DNA of 64,000 nt from Allotamlana fucoidanivorans. GTDB lineage: Bacteria; Bacteroidota; Bacteroidia; Flavobacteriales; Flavobacteriaceae. Every line of letters begins with the position of its first letter. Positions within the stretch are counted from its first letter, which is position 1. Under the pieces are notes generated by a model. It saw nothing but the letters and a program-made list of their open reading frames with translations, had not been told where the DNA came from and ran no database searches. The translations under genes and the position numbers were made by a program. Of the stretch, positions 17,704 to 26,672 are shown one piece after another. Location of the stretch: positions 3,472,001-3,536,000 of the forward strand of contig NZ_CP074074.1 in assembly GCF_045788535.1 (NCBI RefSeq). Direction: 5' to 3'.

Positions 17704-18126
17704 TTACTTACCAAAAACCGTAATCACCAAGCTTCTTGACCCTCCAAAATCACGATGCTCACATAAATAAACCCCTTGCCAAATGCCAAGATTTGGTTTC
17801 CCGTTGGTAATTGGTATTTGTACCGATGCCCCAAGTAATGAAGCTTTAATATGTGCTGGCATATCATCAGATCCTTCATAAGTATGTTCGTAATATGATG
17901 CATTTTCAGGAACCATCATATTAAAATGGCTTTCAAAATCGGTTCTTACCGTATAATCCACATTCTCATTAATAGTTAAACTTGCCGAGGTATGCTTAAT
18001 AAAAACTTGTAACTGCCCTATTTTAATTGTTTTAATTTCAGGAATAGCACTTAAAACTTCATTTGTTATGAGATGAAACCCTCTGGGGTAAGATTTTAAT
18101 TTTATTTCGTTCTGAAAAAATAGCAT
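17704..18126 (-). CDS. YjbQ family protein (UPF0047)
   Basis: 140 residues, the full length of the family. Recognisable blocks are IKHTSASLTINENVD, HIKASLLGASVQIPI, GIWQGVYLCEHRDFGG and a final VITVFG. The conserved His and Glu residues are those of UPF0047, whose E. coli member YjbQ has weak thiamine-phosphate synthase activity in vitro. The physiological role is unsettled. It is transcribed alone, next to the polysaccharide locus but with no evident link to it. Confidence 0.9.
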   Translation of the reverse strand: MLFFQNEIKLKSYPRGFHLITNEVLSAIPEIKTIKIGQLQVFIKHTSASLTINENVDYTVRTDFESHFNMMVPENASYYEHTYEGSDDMPAHIKASLLGASVQIPITNGKPNLGIWQGVYLCEHRDFGGSRSLVITVFGK

Positions 18127-18234
18127 TACTCTATATTTTTGTTGCTAGCTAATTTATCAATTATATTAAAAATACCTTCTTCCCTTATTTCAAATATTTA
18201 CTATATTCACCTCATAAAATAAAATTGACATTTC

Positions 18235-18714
18235 ATGAAAACCTATCTTGAAAACATAAAGACAAAATATTTTACTATAGTAATTATGTTTCTATTTTTC
18301 AGCAATTGTACTAATACAACGCCATTAGAGGGAGAAACGCAAAAACCAACTATTACACAATGGCACTTGGTAAATGTGTCTGGAGGTATTTCTGGGGTAA
18401 ATATTGATTTTGAATTGGGAACTATTATTTGGATATTTGATATTAACCCAAATAACTATACAGATTTGCTATATGTTGAAAATAACAATGAAGATGACAC
18501 GATTGAGGACGGTTTAGACCATGGGCCTTATCCTACATCAACAACCATAGCTGGAGACAAAATTTTCCTATTTGTTGATTCAGAAGAATATGGGGAGTTT
18601 ATTTATTCTAACGACGATAAATTGGTTATCAATCAAAACAATAGAAGTAATGGAGAACAGGGTTCTGATGGATATATATATACCTTTGAACGCATGGTTG
18701 TTCCATTAGAATAG
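18235..18714 (+). CDS. Hypothetical lipoprotein
   Basis: 159 residues with a hydrophobic N-terminus and lipobox FFSNC (Cys near residue 25). The mature part is rich in acidic residues and beta-prone segments (ITQWHLVNVSGG near the start, YIYTFERMVVP at the end), which recalls the small lipocalin-like META/DUF4488-type lipoproteins of Flavobacteria. No catalytic motif is seen. It converges on the next gene, which ends 8 bp away on the other strand. Confidence 0.6.
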   Translation: MKTYLENIKTKYFTIVIMFLFFSNCTNTTPLEGETQKPTITQWHLVNVSGGISGVNIDFELGTIIWIFDINPNNYTDLLYVENNNEDDTIEDGLDHGPYPTSTTIAGDKIFLFVDSEEYGEFIYSNDDKLVINQNNRSNGEQGSDGYIYTFERMVVPLE

Positions 18715-18722
18715 TAAAGAAA

Positions 18723-19979
18723 TCAGGTTTTCTGTTTTTTCTTTCGAGCTGCAGGAAACAAGACATTGTTAAGTATTAATCTATAACCTGGCGATGTAGG
18801 ATGCAAATCTAATTCTGTTTTAGCATCACCCACTCTGTGTTGATAGTCTTCTGGGTCATGCCCACCGTAAAATGTAAAGAATCCTTTTCCTTTAATACCG
18901 TGAATATACTTGGCTTCACCGTTAAACTTTGTTTCTCCTAAAATTAATACATTCGATTTTATTTCATCTCTGGTAAACGAAGTTGTTTGACCCATAAACC
19001 CTTTTACAAGTGCTGTATGATTTTGGCAGAGCATGGTGGGTATAGGATCCCATTTTGCAGAAAACTCCATTAACGAAAAATAATCAATAGTTTTTGAAAC
19101 CATCCGTTTATTCGTCATATCAATAGACGAAAATTCATATATTTTAGGATTTCTTTCCAATAAAAAATCAGTAAAAGCAAATGTTTTACTGTAATCAATT
19201 TTATTTTGATACCCAGGATCACTGCCATCTCCATCAAACATAGGTTCGCAAATATCAACCCCCTCAGCAGCTAAGGCAATATCAAAACTATCTGTAGCAC
19301 TACACATAGCAAACATAAAACCTCCACCAATAACATAATCTCTAATTTTTAAAGCCACCGCCAACTTTTCTTGTGATACTTTATCATAACCCAATGAATG
19401 TGCTAAAATTTCGGCATCTTTCTTTTCTTGAATATACCAAGCACTGGCTCTATATTGTGCATAAAACTTACCATATTGGCCTGTAAAATCTTCATGATGT
19501 AAATGCAACCAATCAAAAGCGAGCAACCCGTCATTTAAAACTTCTTGGTCATAAACAGTTTCATAAGGAATTTCGGCATATTGAAGCACCATGGTCACAG
19601 CATCGTCCCATGGTTGTTTGCTCTTAGGTGTATACACGGCAATCTTGGGCGCTTTCTCAAGAACTACTGCTTCCATATTTTTACTCGGGCTGCCTATTTC
19701 TTGAAGAATAGCTTCAGCTTTTGACGCCGAGACAACTTCAAATGACACCCCTCGTATCTGGCATTCTTTCTGAATAAAATCTGTATCTGGTAATAAAAAT
19801 GAACCACCTCTGTAATTAAGCAACCATTTTATTTTCAGTTCTTTTTTTAGTGTCCAAAAAGCAATACCATATGCCTTTAAATGATTTTTTTGACTATCAA
19901 TATCCATAGGAATTAACACATAAGATGCAAAAGCCTGAGAGGATATAAAAAGTAACAGAATGAATAGGGCTTTCTTCAT
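18723..19979 (-). CDS. Conserved exported protein of Bacteroidota (often auto-named asparagine synthetase B)
   Basis: 418 residues with a signal peptide (SSQAFA). Related proteins in Flavobacteria carry the automatic name asparagine synthetase B, but nothing here supports it: there is no N-terminal Cys for glutamine hydrolysis, no SGGxDS pyrophosphate loop, and the protein is exported. Conserved blocks include LNYRGGSFLLPD, WLHLHHEDFTGQYG, GGGFMFAMCSATD, GKGFFTFYGGHDPEDYQ and LILNNVLFPAA. The HLHHEDF and FYGGHDPED motifs with the FMFAMCSA strand recall a glutamine amidotransferase-like (ThuA/DJ-1-type) fold, which is inference. The product remains functionally undefined. Confidence 0.75.
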   Translation of the reverse strand: MKKALFILLLFISSQAFASYVLIPMDIDSQKNHLKAYGIAFWTLKKELKIKWLLNYRGGSFLLPDTDFIQKECQIRGVSFEVVSASKAEAILQEIGSPSKNMEAVVLEKAPKIAVYTPKSKQPWDDAVTMVLQYAEIPYETVYDQEVLNDGLLAFDWLHLHHEDFTGQYGKFYAQYRASAWYIQEKKDAEILAHSLGYDKVSQEKLAVALKIRDYVIGGGFMFAMCSATDSFDIALAAEGVDICEPMFDGDGSDPGYQNKIDYSKTFAFTDFLLERNPKIYEFSSIDMTNKRMVSKTIDYFSLMEFSAKWDPIPTMLCQNHTALVKGFMGQTTSFTRDEIKSNVLILGETKFNGEAKYIHGIKGKGFFTFYGGHDPEDYQHRVGDAKTELDLHPTSPGYRLILNNVLFPAARKKKQKT

Positions 19980-20046
19980 AATTGTGAATGATACTCAAAA
20001 ATTAAAATCTGATTCCTTTTTAATAATTAAATTATGGTTTAAGTCT

Positions 20047-21585
20047 TTAAAAAGGAACTTCGTTATCATCATCATTGAATGCACTTCCAAAAGCTTGATC
20101 TGGACTTGCCTTAAAATTATCTGCATTAAAAGAATCTTCTTGAACTGCACTATTCATCTTAGAATGAAATTCAAAAGGCGAATCAAAATCATCTAAATTA
20201 TCAAACTTACCAAGATGTCCTAAGAATTTTAAACGGATATTCTCCAAACCACCATTACGATGTTTTGCCACAATAAATTCTGCTTGTCCTTCAGTTGGTG
20301 AACGCTCTTCATCATCCCATTCATCAATCTTATAATATTCTGGCCTGTAAATAAAAGATACAATATCTGCATCTTGCTCAATAGCACCAGATTCACGTAA
20401 ATCAGATAATAACGGTCTTTTACTGCCTCCACGGGTTTCAACGGCACGAGACAATTGTGATAATGCAATGACTGGAACCATCAACTCCTTTGCCAAAGCT
20501 TTTAAATTTCTAGAAATCATAGAAATTTCTTGTTCACGATTTCCTCCATGACTAGTACCTCCTGTCATTAACTGCAAATAATCAATCATAATCATTTTAA
20601 TGCCATGTTGAGATGCTAGACGCCTAGCCTTTGCTCTTAAATCGAAAATAGAAAGAGATGGTGTATCGTCAATAAATAATGGTGCTCTTTCTAAATCTTT
20701 TACTTTAACATTAAGTTGTTCCCATTCATGTTTTTCAAGTTTACCTGTACGAAGTTTTTCTGAAGACAAGCCTGTTTCGCTAGAAATTAAACGTGTTATC
20801 AATTGCACAGATGCCATCTCTAACGAGAAGAAGGCAACGGGAATGTTTTGATCTACAGCAATATTTCGTGCCATCGATAAGGTTAAAGCTGTTTTACCCA
20901 TACCAGGACGTGCTGCAACAATAATTAAATCTGAAGGTTGCCAACCTGAGGTAAGTTTATCTAATTTATGAAATCCTGTTGGAATACCACTAAGTCCTTC
21001 TTTATTTGAAATTTCTTCAATTTTCTTCTTTGCTTGAATTACTAATTCTTGAGCAGTTTCACTAGACTTTTTAATATTACCTTGGGTAACTTCGTATAAT
21101 TTAGACTCAGCGTTGTCTAGTAAATCAAAAACATCTTTCGTTTCATCATACGCATCCTCTATAATTTCACTAGAAATTTTGATTAAACTTCTTTGAATAT
21201 ATTTTTGCAAAATGATACGCGCATGAAACTCAATATGAGCTGATGACGATACTTTTTGAGTTAAGGAAATCAGATAAAAATCACCACCTGACACGTCTAA
21301 TTTTCCATTCTTCTTTAACTGGGTAGAAACGGTTAATAAGTCAATAGGCTCACTATTTTCAAACAATTGAAAAATAGCTTCAAAAATATGTTGATGCGCT
21401 TCTTTGTAAAAAGCCTCGGCGCTTAAAATATCAATAACTTCATCAACACCTTTTTTATCAATCATCATAGCCCCAAGAACAACCTCTTCTAAATCAAGGG
21501 CTTGAGGCGGTATTTTACCTTTTTCTAGGCTAATCAGGGTACTTTTATCTACTCTGTATCCTGCTACTTGGTTAGGTTGTTTCAT
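20047..21585 (-). CDS. dnaB: Replicative DNA helicase DnaB
   Basis: 512 residues. The N-terminal helical domain (about residues 20-125, ALDLEEVVLGAMMID onwards) precedes a RecA-type ATPase. Walker A is ARPGMGKTALTL, followed by FFSLEM, the Walker B region IKMIMIDYLQLM, LKALAKELMVPVIALSQLSR, and SDLRESGAIEQDADIV. It unwinds the replication fork 5' to 3' as a hexamer. A tail of about 60 residues after the core, rich in Asp, Ser and Phe and ending DDDNEVPF, resembles acidic tips that bind partner proteins such as the SSB C-terminus. It is read on its own, downstream of the accA terminator. Confidence 0.97.
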   Translation of the reverse strand: MKQPNQVAGYRVDKSTLISLEKGKIPPQALDLEEVVLGAMMIDKKGVDEVIDILSAEAFYKEAHQHIFEAIFQLFENSEPIDLLTVSTQLKKNGKLDVSGGDFYLISLTQKVSSSAHIEFHARIILQKYIQRSLIKISSEIIEDAYDETKDVFDLLDNAESKLYEVTQGNIKKSSETAQELVIQAKKKIEEISNKEGLSGIPTGFHKLDKLTSGWQPSDLIIVAARPGMGKTALTLSMARNIAVDQNIPVAFFSLEMASVQLITRLISSETGLSSEKLRTGKLEKHEWEQLNVKVKDLERAPLFIDDTPSLSIFDLRAKARRLASQHGIKMIMIDYLQLMTGGTSHGGNREQEISMISRNLKALAKELMVPVIALSQLSRAVETRGGSKRPLLSDLRESGAIEQDADIVSFIYRPEYYKIDEWDDEERSPTEGQAEFIVAKHRNGGLENIRLKFLGHLGKFDNLDDFDSPFEFHSKMNSAVQEDSFNADNFKASPDQAFGSAFNDDDNEVPF

Positions 21586-21701
21586 AACTACGAATGTAAT
21601 TAAAAAGAAAGGGTTTTAGCTATTAAAAGTAGTTATCATTGTCAACTACTAATTAACAATTTAACTGTTAATAAGTTATAAAAATTGTGAATAAGTACAA
21701 A

Positions 21702-21730
21702 AAAAACTGAAACAAGTTGTTTCAGTTTTT
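21702..21730 (-). terminator. Terminator downstream of accA
   Basis: Perfect 13-bp arms AAAAACTGAAACA and TGTTTCAGTTTTT around a 3-nt loop, with T-runs on both strands. It lies 24 bp past the accA stop and upstream of dnaB. Confidence 0.85.
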
Positions 21731-21753
21731 TTACATACTAGTGTCTTAAAGAC

Positions 21754-22707
21754 TTAGCCTTTAAATACACCCATATTTGCATATTTATCCATACGTTGAG
21801 AAACCAAATCTTCTGGTGATAAGTTTTTTAATTCTGCATATGATTTTTCAATAGCATCGCTTACCGCTTTAAAGGTCTTTTGTCTATCACGGTGCGCACC
21901 TCCAAGAGGCTCTTTAATAATACCATCAACAAGTTTTAATCGTTTCATATCAGAAGCTGTTAATTTTAAAGCTTCGGCCGCTTGTTCTTTGTATTCCCAA
22001 CTACGCCATAAAATAGATGAGCATGATTCAGGTGAAATCACTGAATACCATGTATTCTCTAGCATCAATACCTTATCACCTACGCCAATACCTAAGGCAC
22101 CACCAGAGGCTCCTTCCCCAATAACTACGGTTACAACCGGTACTTTTAGTCTGGTCATTTCTAAAATATTTCTGGCAATAGCTTCACCTTGTCCGCGTTC
22201 TTCTGCCTCTAAACCTGGGTAAGCACCTGGTGTATCTAAGAGTGTTACAACAGGAATACCAAACTTTTCAGCCGATTTCATTAATCGCAACGCCTTCCTA
22301 TATCCTTCAGGATTTGCCATTCCAAAGTTTCTATATTGTCTAGTTTTAGTATTATAGCCTTTTTGCTGACCAATAAACATAAAACTTTGGTCTCCTATTT
22401 TACCTAAACCGCCAATCATGGCTTTATCATCTTTAAAGCTTCGGTCACCATGTAATTCTAGAAAAGAATCACCACAAATTGCTTTAATATAATCTAAAGT
22501 ATATGGTCTATCAGGATGACGTGATAACTGAACGCGTTGCCACGGACTTAAATTTTTATAAATGTCTTTTTGAGTTTCCTTTAGCTTGGTTTCAATTTTA
22601 CTACAAGTTTCAGAAACATCTACATCACTTTCTTTACCAATTATTTTACACTTCTGTAATTGGTCTTCAAGCTCTTTTATTGGGAGTTCAAATTCTAAAT
22701 ATTCCAT
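21754..22707 (-). CDS. accA: Acetyl-CoA carboxylase carboxyltransferase subunit alpha
   Basis: 317 residues, the normal length. Family blocks are present in order: SPWQRVQLSRHPDRPYTLDY, ELHGDRSFKDDKAMIGGLG, GRFG-type NFGMANPEGYRKALRLM, PGAYPGLEAEERGQGEAIA, and GEGASGGALGIGVGD with SVISPESCSSILW. With AccD it transfers the carboxyl group from carboxybiotin to acetyl-CoA, the first step of fatty acid synthesis. It is separated from dnaB by a terminator and from the DMT transporter gene by about 70 bp. Confidence 0.97.
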   Translation of the reverse strand: MEYLEFELPIKELEDQLQKCKIIGKESDVDVSETCSKIETKLKETQKDIYKNLSPWQRVQLSRHPDRPYTLDYIKAICGDSFLELHGDRSFKDDKAMIGGLGKIGDQSFMFIGQQKGYNTKTRQYRNFGMANPEGYRKALRLMKSAEKFGIPVVTLLDTPGAYPGLEAEERGQGEAIARNILEMTRLKVPVVTVVIGEGASGGALGIGVGDKVLMLENTWYSVISPESCSSILWRSWEYKEQAAEALKLTASDMKRLKLVDGIIKEPLGGAHRDRQKTFKAVSDAIEKSYAELKNLSPEDLVSQRMDKYANMGVFKG

Positions 22708-22776
22708 TGAAATTTAGTGTTGCTATTTAAATCTTGGTTAGTATGCAAATATAAAAACTTTAATTATGTAAACAGG

Positions 22777-23673
22777 TTAAGAATTCTTTCTTTTTAATTT
22801 TCTTCGATTTTTCAATACGGCATTTAATACAACAACGCCAATAATAATCAAGGCTCCATAATAAAATGTATGGGTCATGCGTTCTTTTTCGGGAAACAAA
22901 ATTACAGCCATAATGATACCATAAACAGGCTCTAAATTGTACGATAATACCACGGTATACGGACTAATTACTTTCATAACATACACAGAAGCAATAAAAG
23001 CATATGCTGTACATACCGATGCCAAAATAAACAGGTACTTTAAATCTGAAAAGGAAATATGGAAGAATGTTTCTGAAAAACCTCCACTACAGCACAAGAT
23101 ATAGATAGAAATAAAGCCAACACCACTTAAAAATTCATAAAAAGAAATAACTGTAGCTGTATGCTGCCTTAAAAACCGACCATTTAAAACCGCAAACAAC
23201 GAGGAAAAGAAAGCAGACGAAACCCCTAATATAATGCCCTTTAAATATTTTATTTCACTTTGCGTAATTACAAAAACGCCCAAAACCACAAATAGACCAA
23301 ATAGAATCTCATACCAAATGATTTTTCGTTTGTAAATAATGGGCTCTATTAGTGAGGCAAAAAAAGCGCCAGTAGAGAACATAGCTAAAGTAATGGAAAT
23401 ATTAGATGCTTTTATGGCTCCAAAAAAAGTAATCCAGTGCAAAGCTATAATAACACCTGCAATAGAGAGCCTTATTACAGATGCTAACGTTATCTTGATA
23501 TTAATCTTAGCTAATTTAATATAGACGAACATTAATATAGATGCCATGAGCATTCTGTACCAAACTAAATTTACCGCATTTATTGATATTAATTCTCCCA
23601 GTATGGCCGTAAAACCAGCTATAAAAACTAATACGTGGAGGTGTAAATAATTTTTAAACTTAACGTTTGGCAT
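22777..23673 (-). CDS. DMT superfamily (EamA) transporter
   Basis: 298 residues with about ten hydrophobic helices arranged as two EamA repeats; the second begins around ILGVSSAFFSSLFAVLNG and contains SYNLEPVYGIIMAVILFPE, the typical second-repeat signature. Such proteins export metabolites or amino acids from the cytoplasm; the substrate is not predictable. The basic tail ends KNRRKLKRKNS. It overlaps the LptF/LptG-type gene by 14 bp, so the two are translationally coupled with tgt upstream. Confidence 0.9.
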   Translation of the reverse strand: MPNVKFKNYLHLHVLVFIAGFTAILGELISINAVNLVWYRMLMASILMFVYIKLAKINIKITLASVIRLSIAGVIIALHWITFFGAIKASNISITLAMFSTGAFFASLIEPIIYKRKIIWYEILFGLFVVLGVFVITQSEIKYLKGIILGVSSAFFSSLFAVLNGRFLRQHTATVISFYEFLSGVGFISIYILCCSGGFSETFFHISFSDLKYLFILASVCTAYAFIASVYVMKVISPYTVVLSYNLEPVYGIIMAVILFPEKERMTHTFYYGALIIIGVVVLNAVLKNRRKLKRKNS

Positions 23674-24736
23674 TATACAAAAGATAAGCAGCTAAAATTC
23701 CGAAAATAACATTGGGAAACCATACGGCAACAAGCGGTGAGAAATCAGATTGCTCTGCCATAACACCAAATACTTTATCAAAAAAAACAAAAACCATGGC
23801 TATACAAATACCAACAGCCAGATTTACACCCATACCACCTCTTCGTTTCATTGAGGACACTGCTACGGCTATAATAGTAAGTATAAATACAGATACTGGC
23901 AGACTCCATTTTCTGTAAAGCACAAGTTTAAACCTTCCTACGTTTGAGGAGCCACGTTCTTCTTCTTTGGCAATAAATTCTTTTAAATCGCCATACATTT
24001 TGGTCTCAGCTGCATAAATAACAGGAATTAAATCATCTACTTCAAAATCAAAAACAGTATCTTTTTCTTTAATTATTTCAAGGGTATCTTCATTCTCCCC
24101 AATATCTCTTTTAAAATAATTAGTTAATTTATATGTGCTATCGGCTTCAATATATTTGATGTTTGATGCTGAAATTTTATAAGCCAGTTTATTATTTTCA
24201 AAATGTTCTAGTGTAAAATTATACCCCGTATTGTTTTTTACACTAAAGTTACTCACATAAATGATATCATTGTCATTAATCTGCCTAAATACGTTACTTG
24301 TTTCTACTGCAACTTTTCCTTTCTTAAAGTATTTATAACTAAAATCATTAAACCCTTCACTGGCCTTTGGCGCAAGAAATAATCCTAAAATAATCGCCAA
24401 AACAGCCACTATAAAAGAACCTATCATATAGGGTCTTAAAAACCGACTAAACGACACACCTGAACTTAGAAAAGCAATAACTTCTGTATTATTTGCCAAC
24501 TTAGACGTAAACCAAATTACTGATAAAAAAAGAAATAATGGAAATAATAAATGAGCAAAGTAAATAGTGAAATCTAATAAATAAAGAAGCACTTCATTTA
24601 AAGGCACCTCATTCTCGAGTATTTTTCCAATTTTTTCAGCAAGATGTACGGTGATCCCAATAGGGATAAACAACAATAACATCATAAAAAATGTAAACAA
24701 ATAGCGTTTGAGTATGTACCAGTCTAAGATTTTCAT
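23660..24736 (-). CDS. LptF/LptG family permease (YjgP/YjgQ)
   Basis: 358 residues: one block of three helices at the N-terminus (starting ILDWYILKRYLFTFFMMLLLF), a periplasmic jellyroll-like domain in the middle (about residues 130-265), and three helices at the C-terminus. This is the architecture of LptF and LptG, which with LptB extract lipopolysaccharide from the inner membrane and pass it to LptC. The N-terminal LDWYILKRYL form is more like LptG, but I do not assign it. It follows tgt after 5 bp and overlaps the DMT gene. Confidence 0.92.
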   Translation of the reverse strand: MKILDWYILKRYLFTFFMMLLLFIPIGITVHLAEKIGKILENEVPLNEVLLYLLDFTIYFAHLLFPLFLFLSVIWFTSKLANNTEVIAFLSSGVSFSRFLRPYMIGSFIVAVLAIILGLFLAPKASEGFNDFSYKYFKKGKVAVETSNVFRQINDNDIIYVSNFSVKNNTGYNFTLEHFENNKLAYKISASNIKYIEADSTYKLTNYFKRDIGENEDTLEIIKEKDTVFDFEVDDLIPVIYAAETKMYGDLKEFIAKEEERGSSNVGRFKLVLYRKWSLPVSVFILTIIAVAVSSMKRRGGMGVNLAVGICIAMVFVFFDKVFGVMAEQSDFSPLVAVWFPNVIFGILAAYLLYNAKR

Positions 24737-24741
24737 ATTTA

Positions 24742-25872
24742 CTATAAACGATTATCCATCTGTTTAACCATTTTTTTTTTCCACATTCTAAAATCACCAG
24801 CTAATATATGTTTTCTTGCTTCACGAACCAACCATAAATAAAATCCTAAATTATGGATAGTAGCTATTTGTTTACCTAACAACTCATTAACAGTAAATAA
24901 ATGTCTTAAATACGCCTTTGAATATTCGGTATCAACATAAGTAATGCCCATCTCGTCAATGGGTGAAAAATCGGCCTCCCATTTTTTATTCTTTATATTT
25001 ATGGTACCATGAGCCGTAAATAACATACCGTTTCTGGCATTACGTGTTGGCATAACACAATCAAACATATCAACACCTAATCCAATATTTTCCAAAATGT
25101 TAATAGGTGTGCCAACTCCCATTAAATATCTTGGTTTATCTTCGGGTAAAATAGAACAAACCACATCGGTCATGGCATACATTTCTTCAGCTGGTTCACC
25201 AACCGATAAACCTCCTATAGCATTTCCTACCGCTCCAGAATTAGCAATATATTCTGCAGATTGCTGACGCAAATCCTTATAAGTACTTCCTTGAACAATT
25301 GGAAAAAAAGCCTGACTATAACCATACTTTACTGGTATTTTTTCCAGATGATTTATGCATCTATCTAACCACCTATGGGTCATATGCATAGAGCGTTTTG
25401 CATAATTATAGTCACACGGATACGGGGTACATTCATCAAATGCCATAATTATATCAGCTCCAATGGTACGTTGAATTTCCATTACATTTTCAGGTGTGAA
25501 CACATGATAACTCCCATCAATATGCGACTTAAATTTTACACCTTCTTCTTTTATTTTTCTATTAGCCGATAACGAGTAAACTTGATAGCCCCCAGAATCT
25601 GTTAAGATATTTCTATCCCAATTCATAAATTTATGCAAACCGCCAGCTTTTTCTAAAATATCTGTTGAAGGTCTTAAATAAAGATGATAGGTGTTTCCTA
25701 GAATAATATCCGGATTAATTTCTTCTTTCAGTTCTCTTTGATGCACGCCCTTTACCGTAGCCAATGTACCTACAGGCATAAAAATTGGGGTTTCAATTAC
25801 ACCATGATCTGTAGTTATTTTTCCAGCTCTGGCTTTACTTTGGGTATCTTGTGACTTTAATTCAAATTTCAT
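24742..25872 (-). CDS. tgt: tRNA-guanine transglycosylase
   Basis: 376 residues from the ATG at 25872 (MKFELKSQDTQ, the usual family start); a start at 25881 would add three residues. It exchanges guanine-34 for the queuine precursor preQ1 in tRNAs with GUN anticodons. Motifs: LTDSGGYQVYSL (general base Asp), MAFDECTPYP, GGLSVGEP, and FDCVMPTRNARNG (nucleophile Asp). The zinc site is unusual: where E. coli Tgt has a CxCxxC cluster after the PID segment, this protein reads PIDEMGITYVDTEYSKAYL, without cysteines. The later His (TIHNLGFYL) is kept. This may be a property of the lineage. It starts an operon with an LptF/G-type permease and a DMT transporter. Confidence 0.96.
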   Translation of the reverse strand: MKFELKSQDTQSKARAGKITTDHGVIETPIFMPVGTLATVKGVHQRELKEEINPDIILGNTYHLYLRPSTDILEKAGGLHKFMNWDRNILTDSGGYQVYSLSANRKIKEEGVKFKSHIDGSYHVFTPENVMEIQRTIGADIIMAFDECTPYPCDYNYAKRSMHMTHRWLDRCINHLEKIPVKYGYSQAFFPIVQGSTYKDLRQQSAEYIANSGAVGNAIGGLSVGEPAEEMYAMTDVVCSILPEDKPRYLMGVGTPINILENIGLGVDMFDCVMPTRNARNGMLFTAHGTINIKNKKWEADFSPIDEMGITYVDTEYSKAYLRHLFTVNELLGKQIATIHNLGFYLWLVREARKHILAGDFRMWKKKMVKQMDNRL

Positions 25873-25997
25873 TCCTACCATTTAAGTGGACAAAGATAAA
25901 TAACTCAAATAGGATAATGATACCCTCTTTAGAAAATAATAACGCTTTGGCAACGTTTTTGATTATATATTGAAAACCTCAAAAAATTCTGAACATT

Positions 25998-26633
25998 ATG
26001 AAACACGAAAAAACAGTTTACAATCGTCAAAACATGCAGAGACATTCCGTAAAACTATTATTTAGCTTTCTTTTACTTACAGCTTTTCCTAGTTTTTTAA
26101 TAGCTCAAGAAGCCCAAGGGTTTGGCTTAAAAGGTGGTTTAAATTATAATGCTAATGGAAATTATTTTGAATCTATTGAAAGTAGCGCCGAAAAGCCTAG
26201 CGCCAACGCAGGATTCCATTTGGGTATATTTGGAAAAGTAGGTTCTAAAGTTTTTTTAAAACCTGAATTAGTATATACCAGCACCAAGAGTAGATATGAT
26301 AGTGGTACGCTTAAGCTTCAAAAACTTGATGCTCCCGTACTTGTTGGTATAGATGTTATAGGCCCTTTAAGTGTTTTTGGCGGACCATCCTTTCAATATA
26401 TTGTTGACTCTGATTTTAATGGTATCACCTTAGGAGATATAGAAAATGATTTTACAGTTGGACTCAATTTTGGGATTGGTTTTAACCTTAATAAAGTAGG
26501 TATAGATTTAAGATATGAACGCGGATTTAACGAAAATGAAGCTACTTTTATAAACAATAACATTATAAACACCAAAAGCCGCATTGATACTAGGCCCAAT
26601 CAATTAATTTTGAGTTTATCGCTTATTTTATAA
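25998..26633 (+). CDS. Outer membrane beta-barrel protein (porin family)
   Basis: 211 residues with a late signal peptide (hydrophobic segment SVKLLFSFLLLTAFPSFLIAQ; the true start may be the internal Met before QRHSVK). The mature part begins GFGLKGGLNYNA and alternates short beta strands (VGLNFGIGFNLNKVGIDLRYERGFNE, given here only as a region) up to a final NQLILSLSLIL, typical of the OmpW/opacity-like eight-stranded barrels with the PF13568-type pattern. The function is unknown. It stands alone, with a terminator directly after it. Confidence 0.85.
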   Translation: MKHEKTVYNRQNMQRHSVKLLFSFLLLTAFPSFLIAQEAQGFGLKGGLNYNANGNYFESIESSAEKPSANAGFHLGIFGKVGSKVFLKPELVYTSTKSRYDSGTLKLQKLDAPVLVGIDVIGPLSVFGGPSFQYIVDSDFNGITLGDIENDFTVGLNFGIGFNLNKVGIDLRYERGFNENEATFINNNIINTKSRIDTRPNQLILSLSLIL

Positions 26634-26641
26634 ACTTTAAA

Positions 26642-26667
26642 AAAAGCCTCCACATCGGGAGGCTTTT
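26642..26667. terminator. Bidirectional terminator between convergent genes
   Basis: Perfect 10-bp arms AAAAGCCTCC and GGAGGCTTTT around a 6-nt loop, with A-run before and T-run after. It serves the beta-barrel gene on the plus strand and the FKBP gene on the minus strand, which end within 40 bp of each other. Confidence 0.9.
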
Positions 26668-26672
26668 ATATT

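Noticed and set aside
18723..19979. Asparagine synthetase B
   Set aside because: No catalytic Cys2, no SGGxDS loop, and a signal peptide is present; the name is not supported by the sequence.
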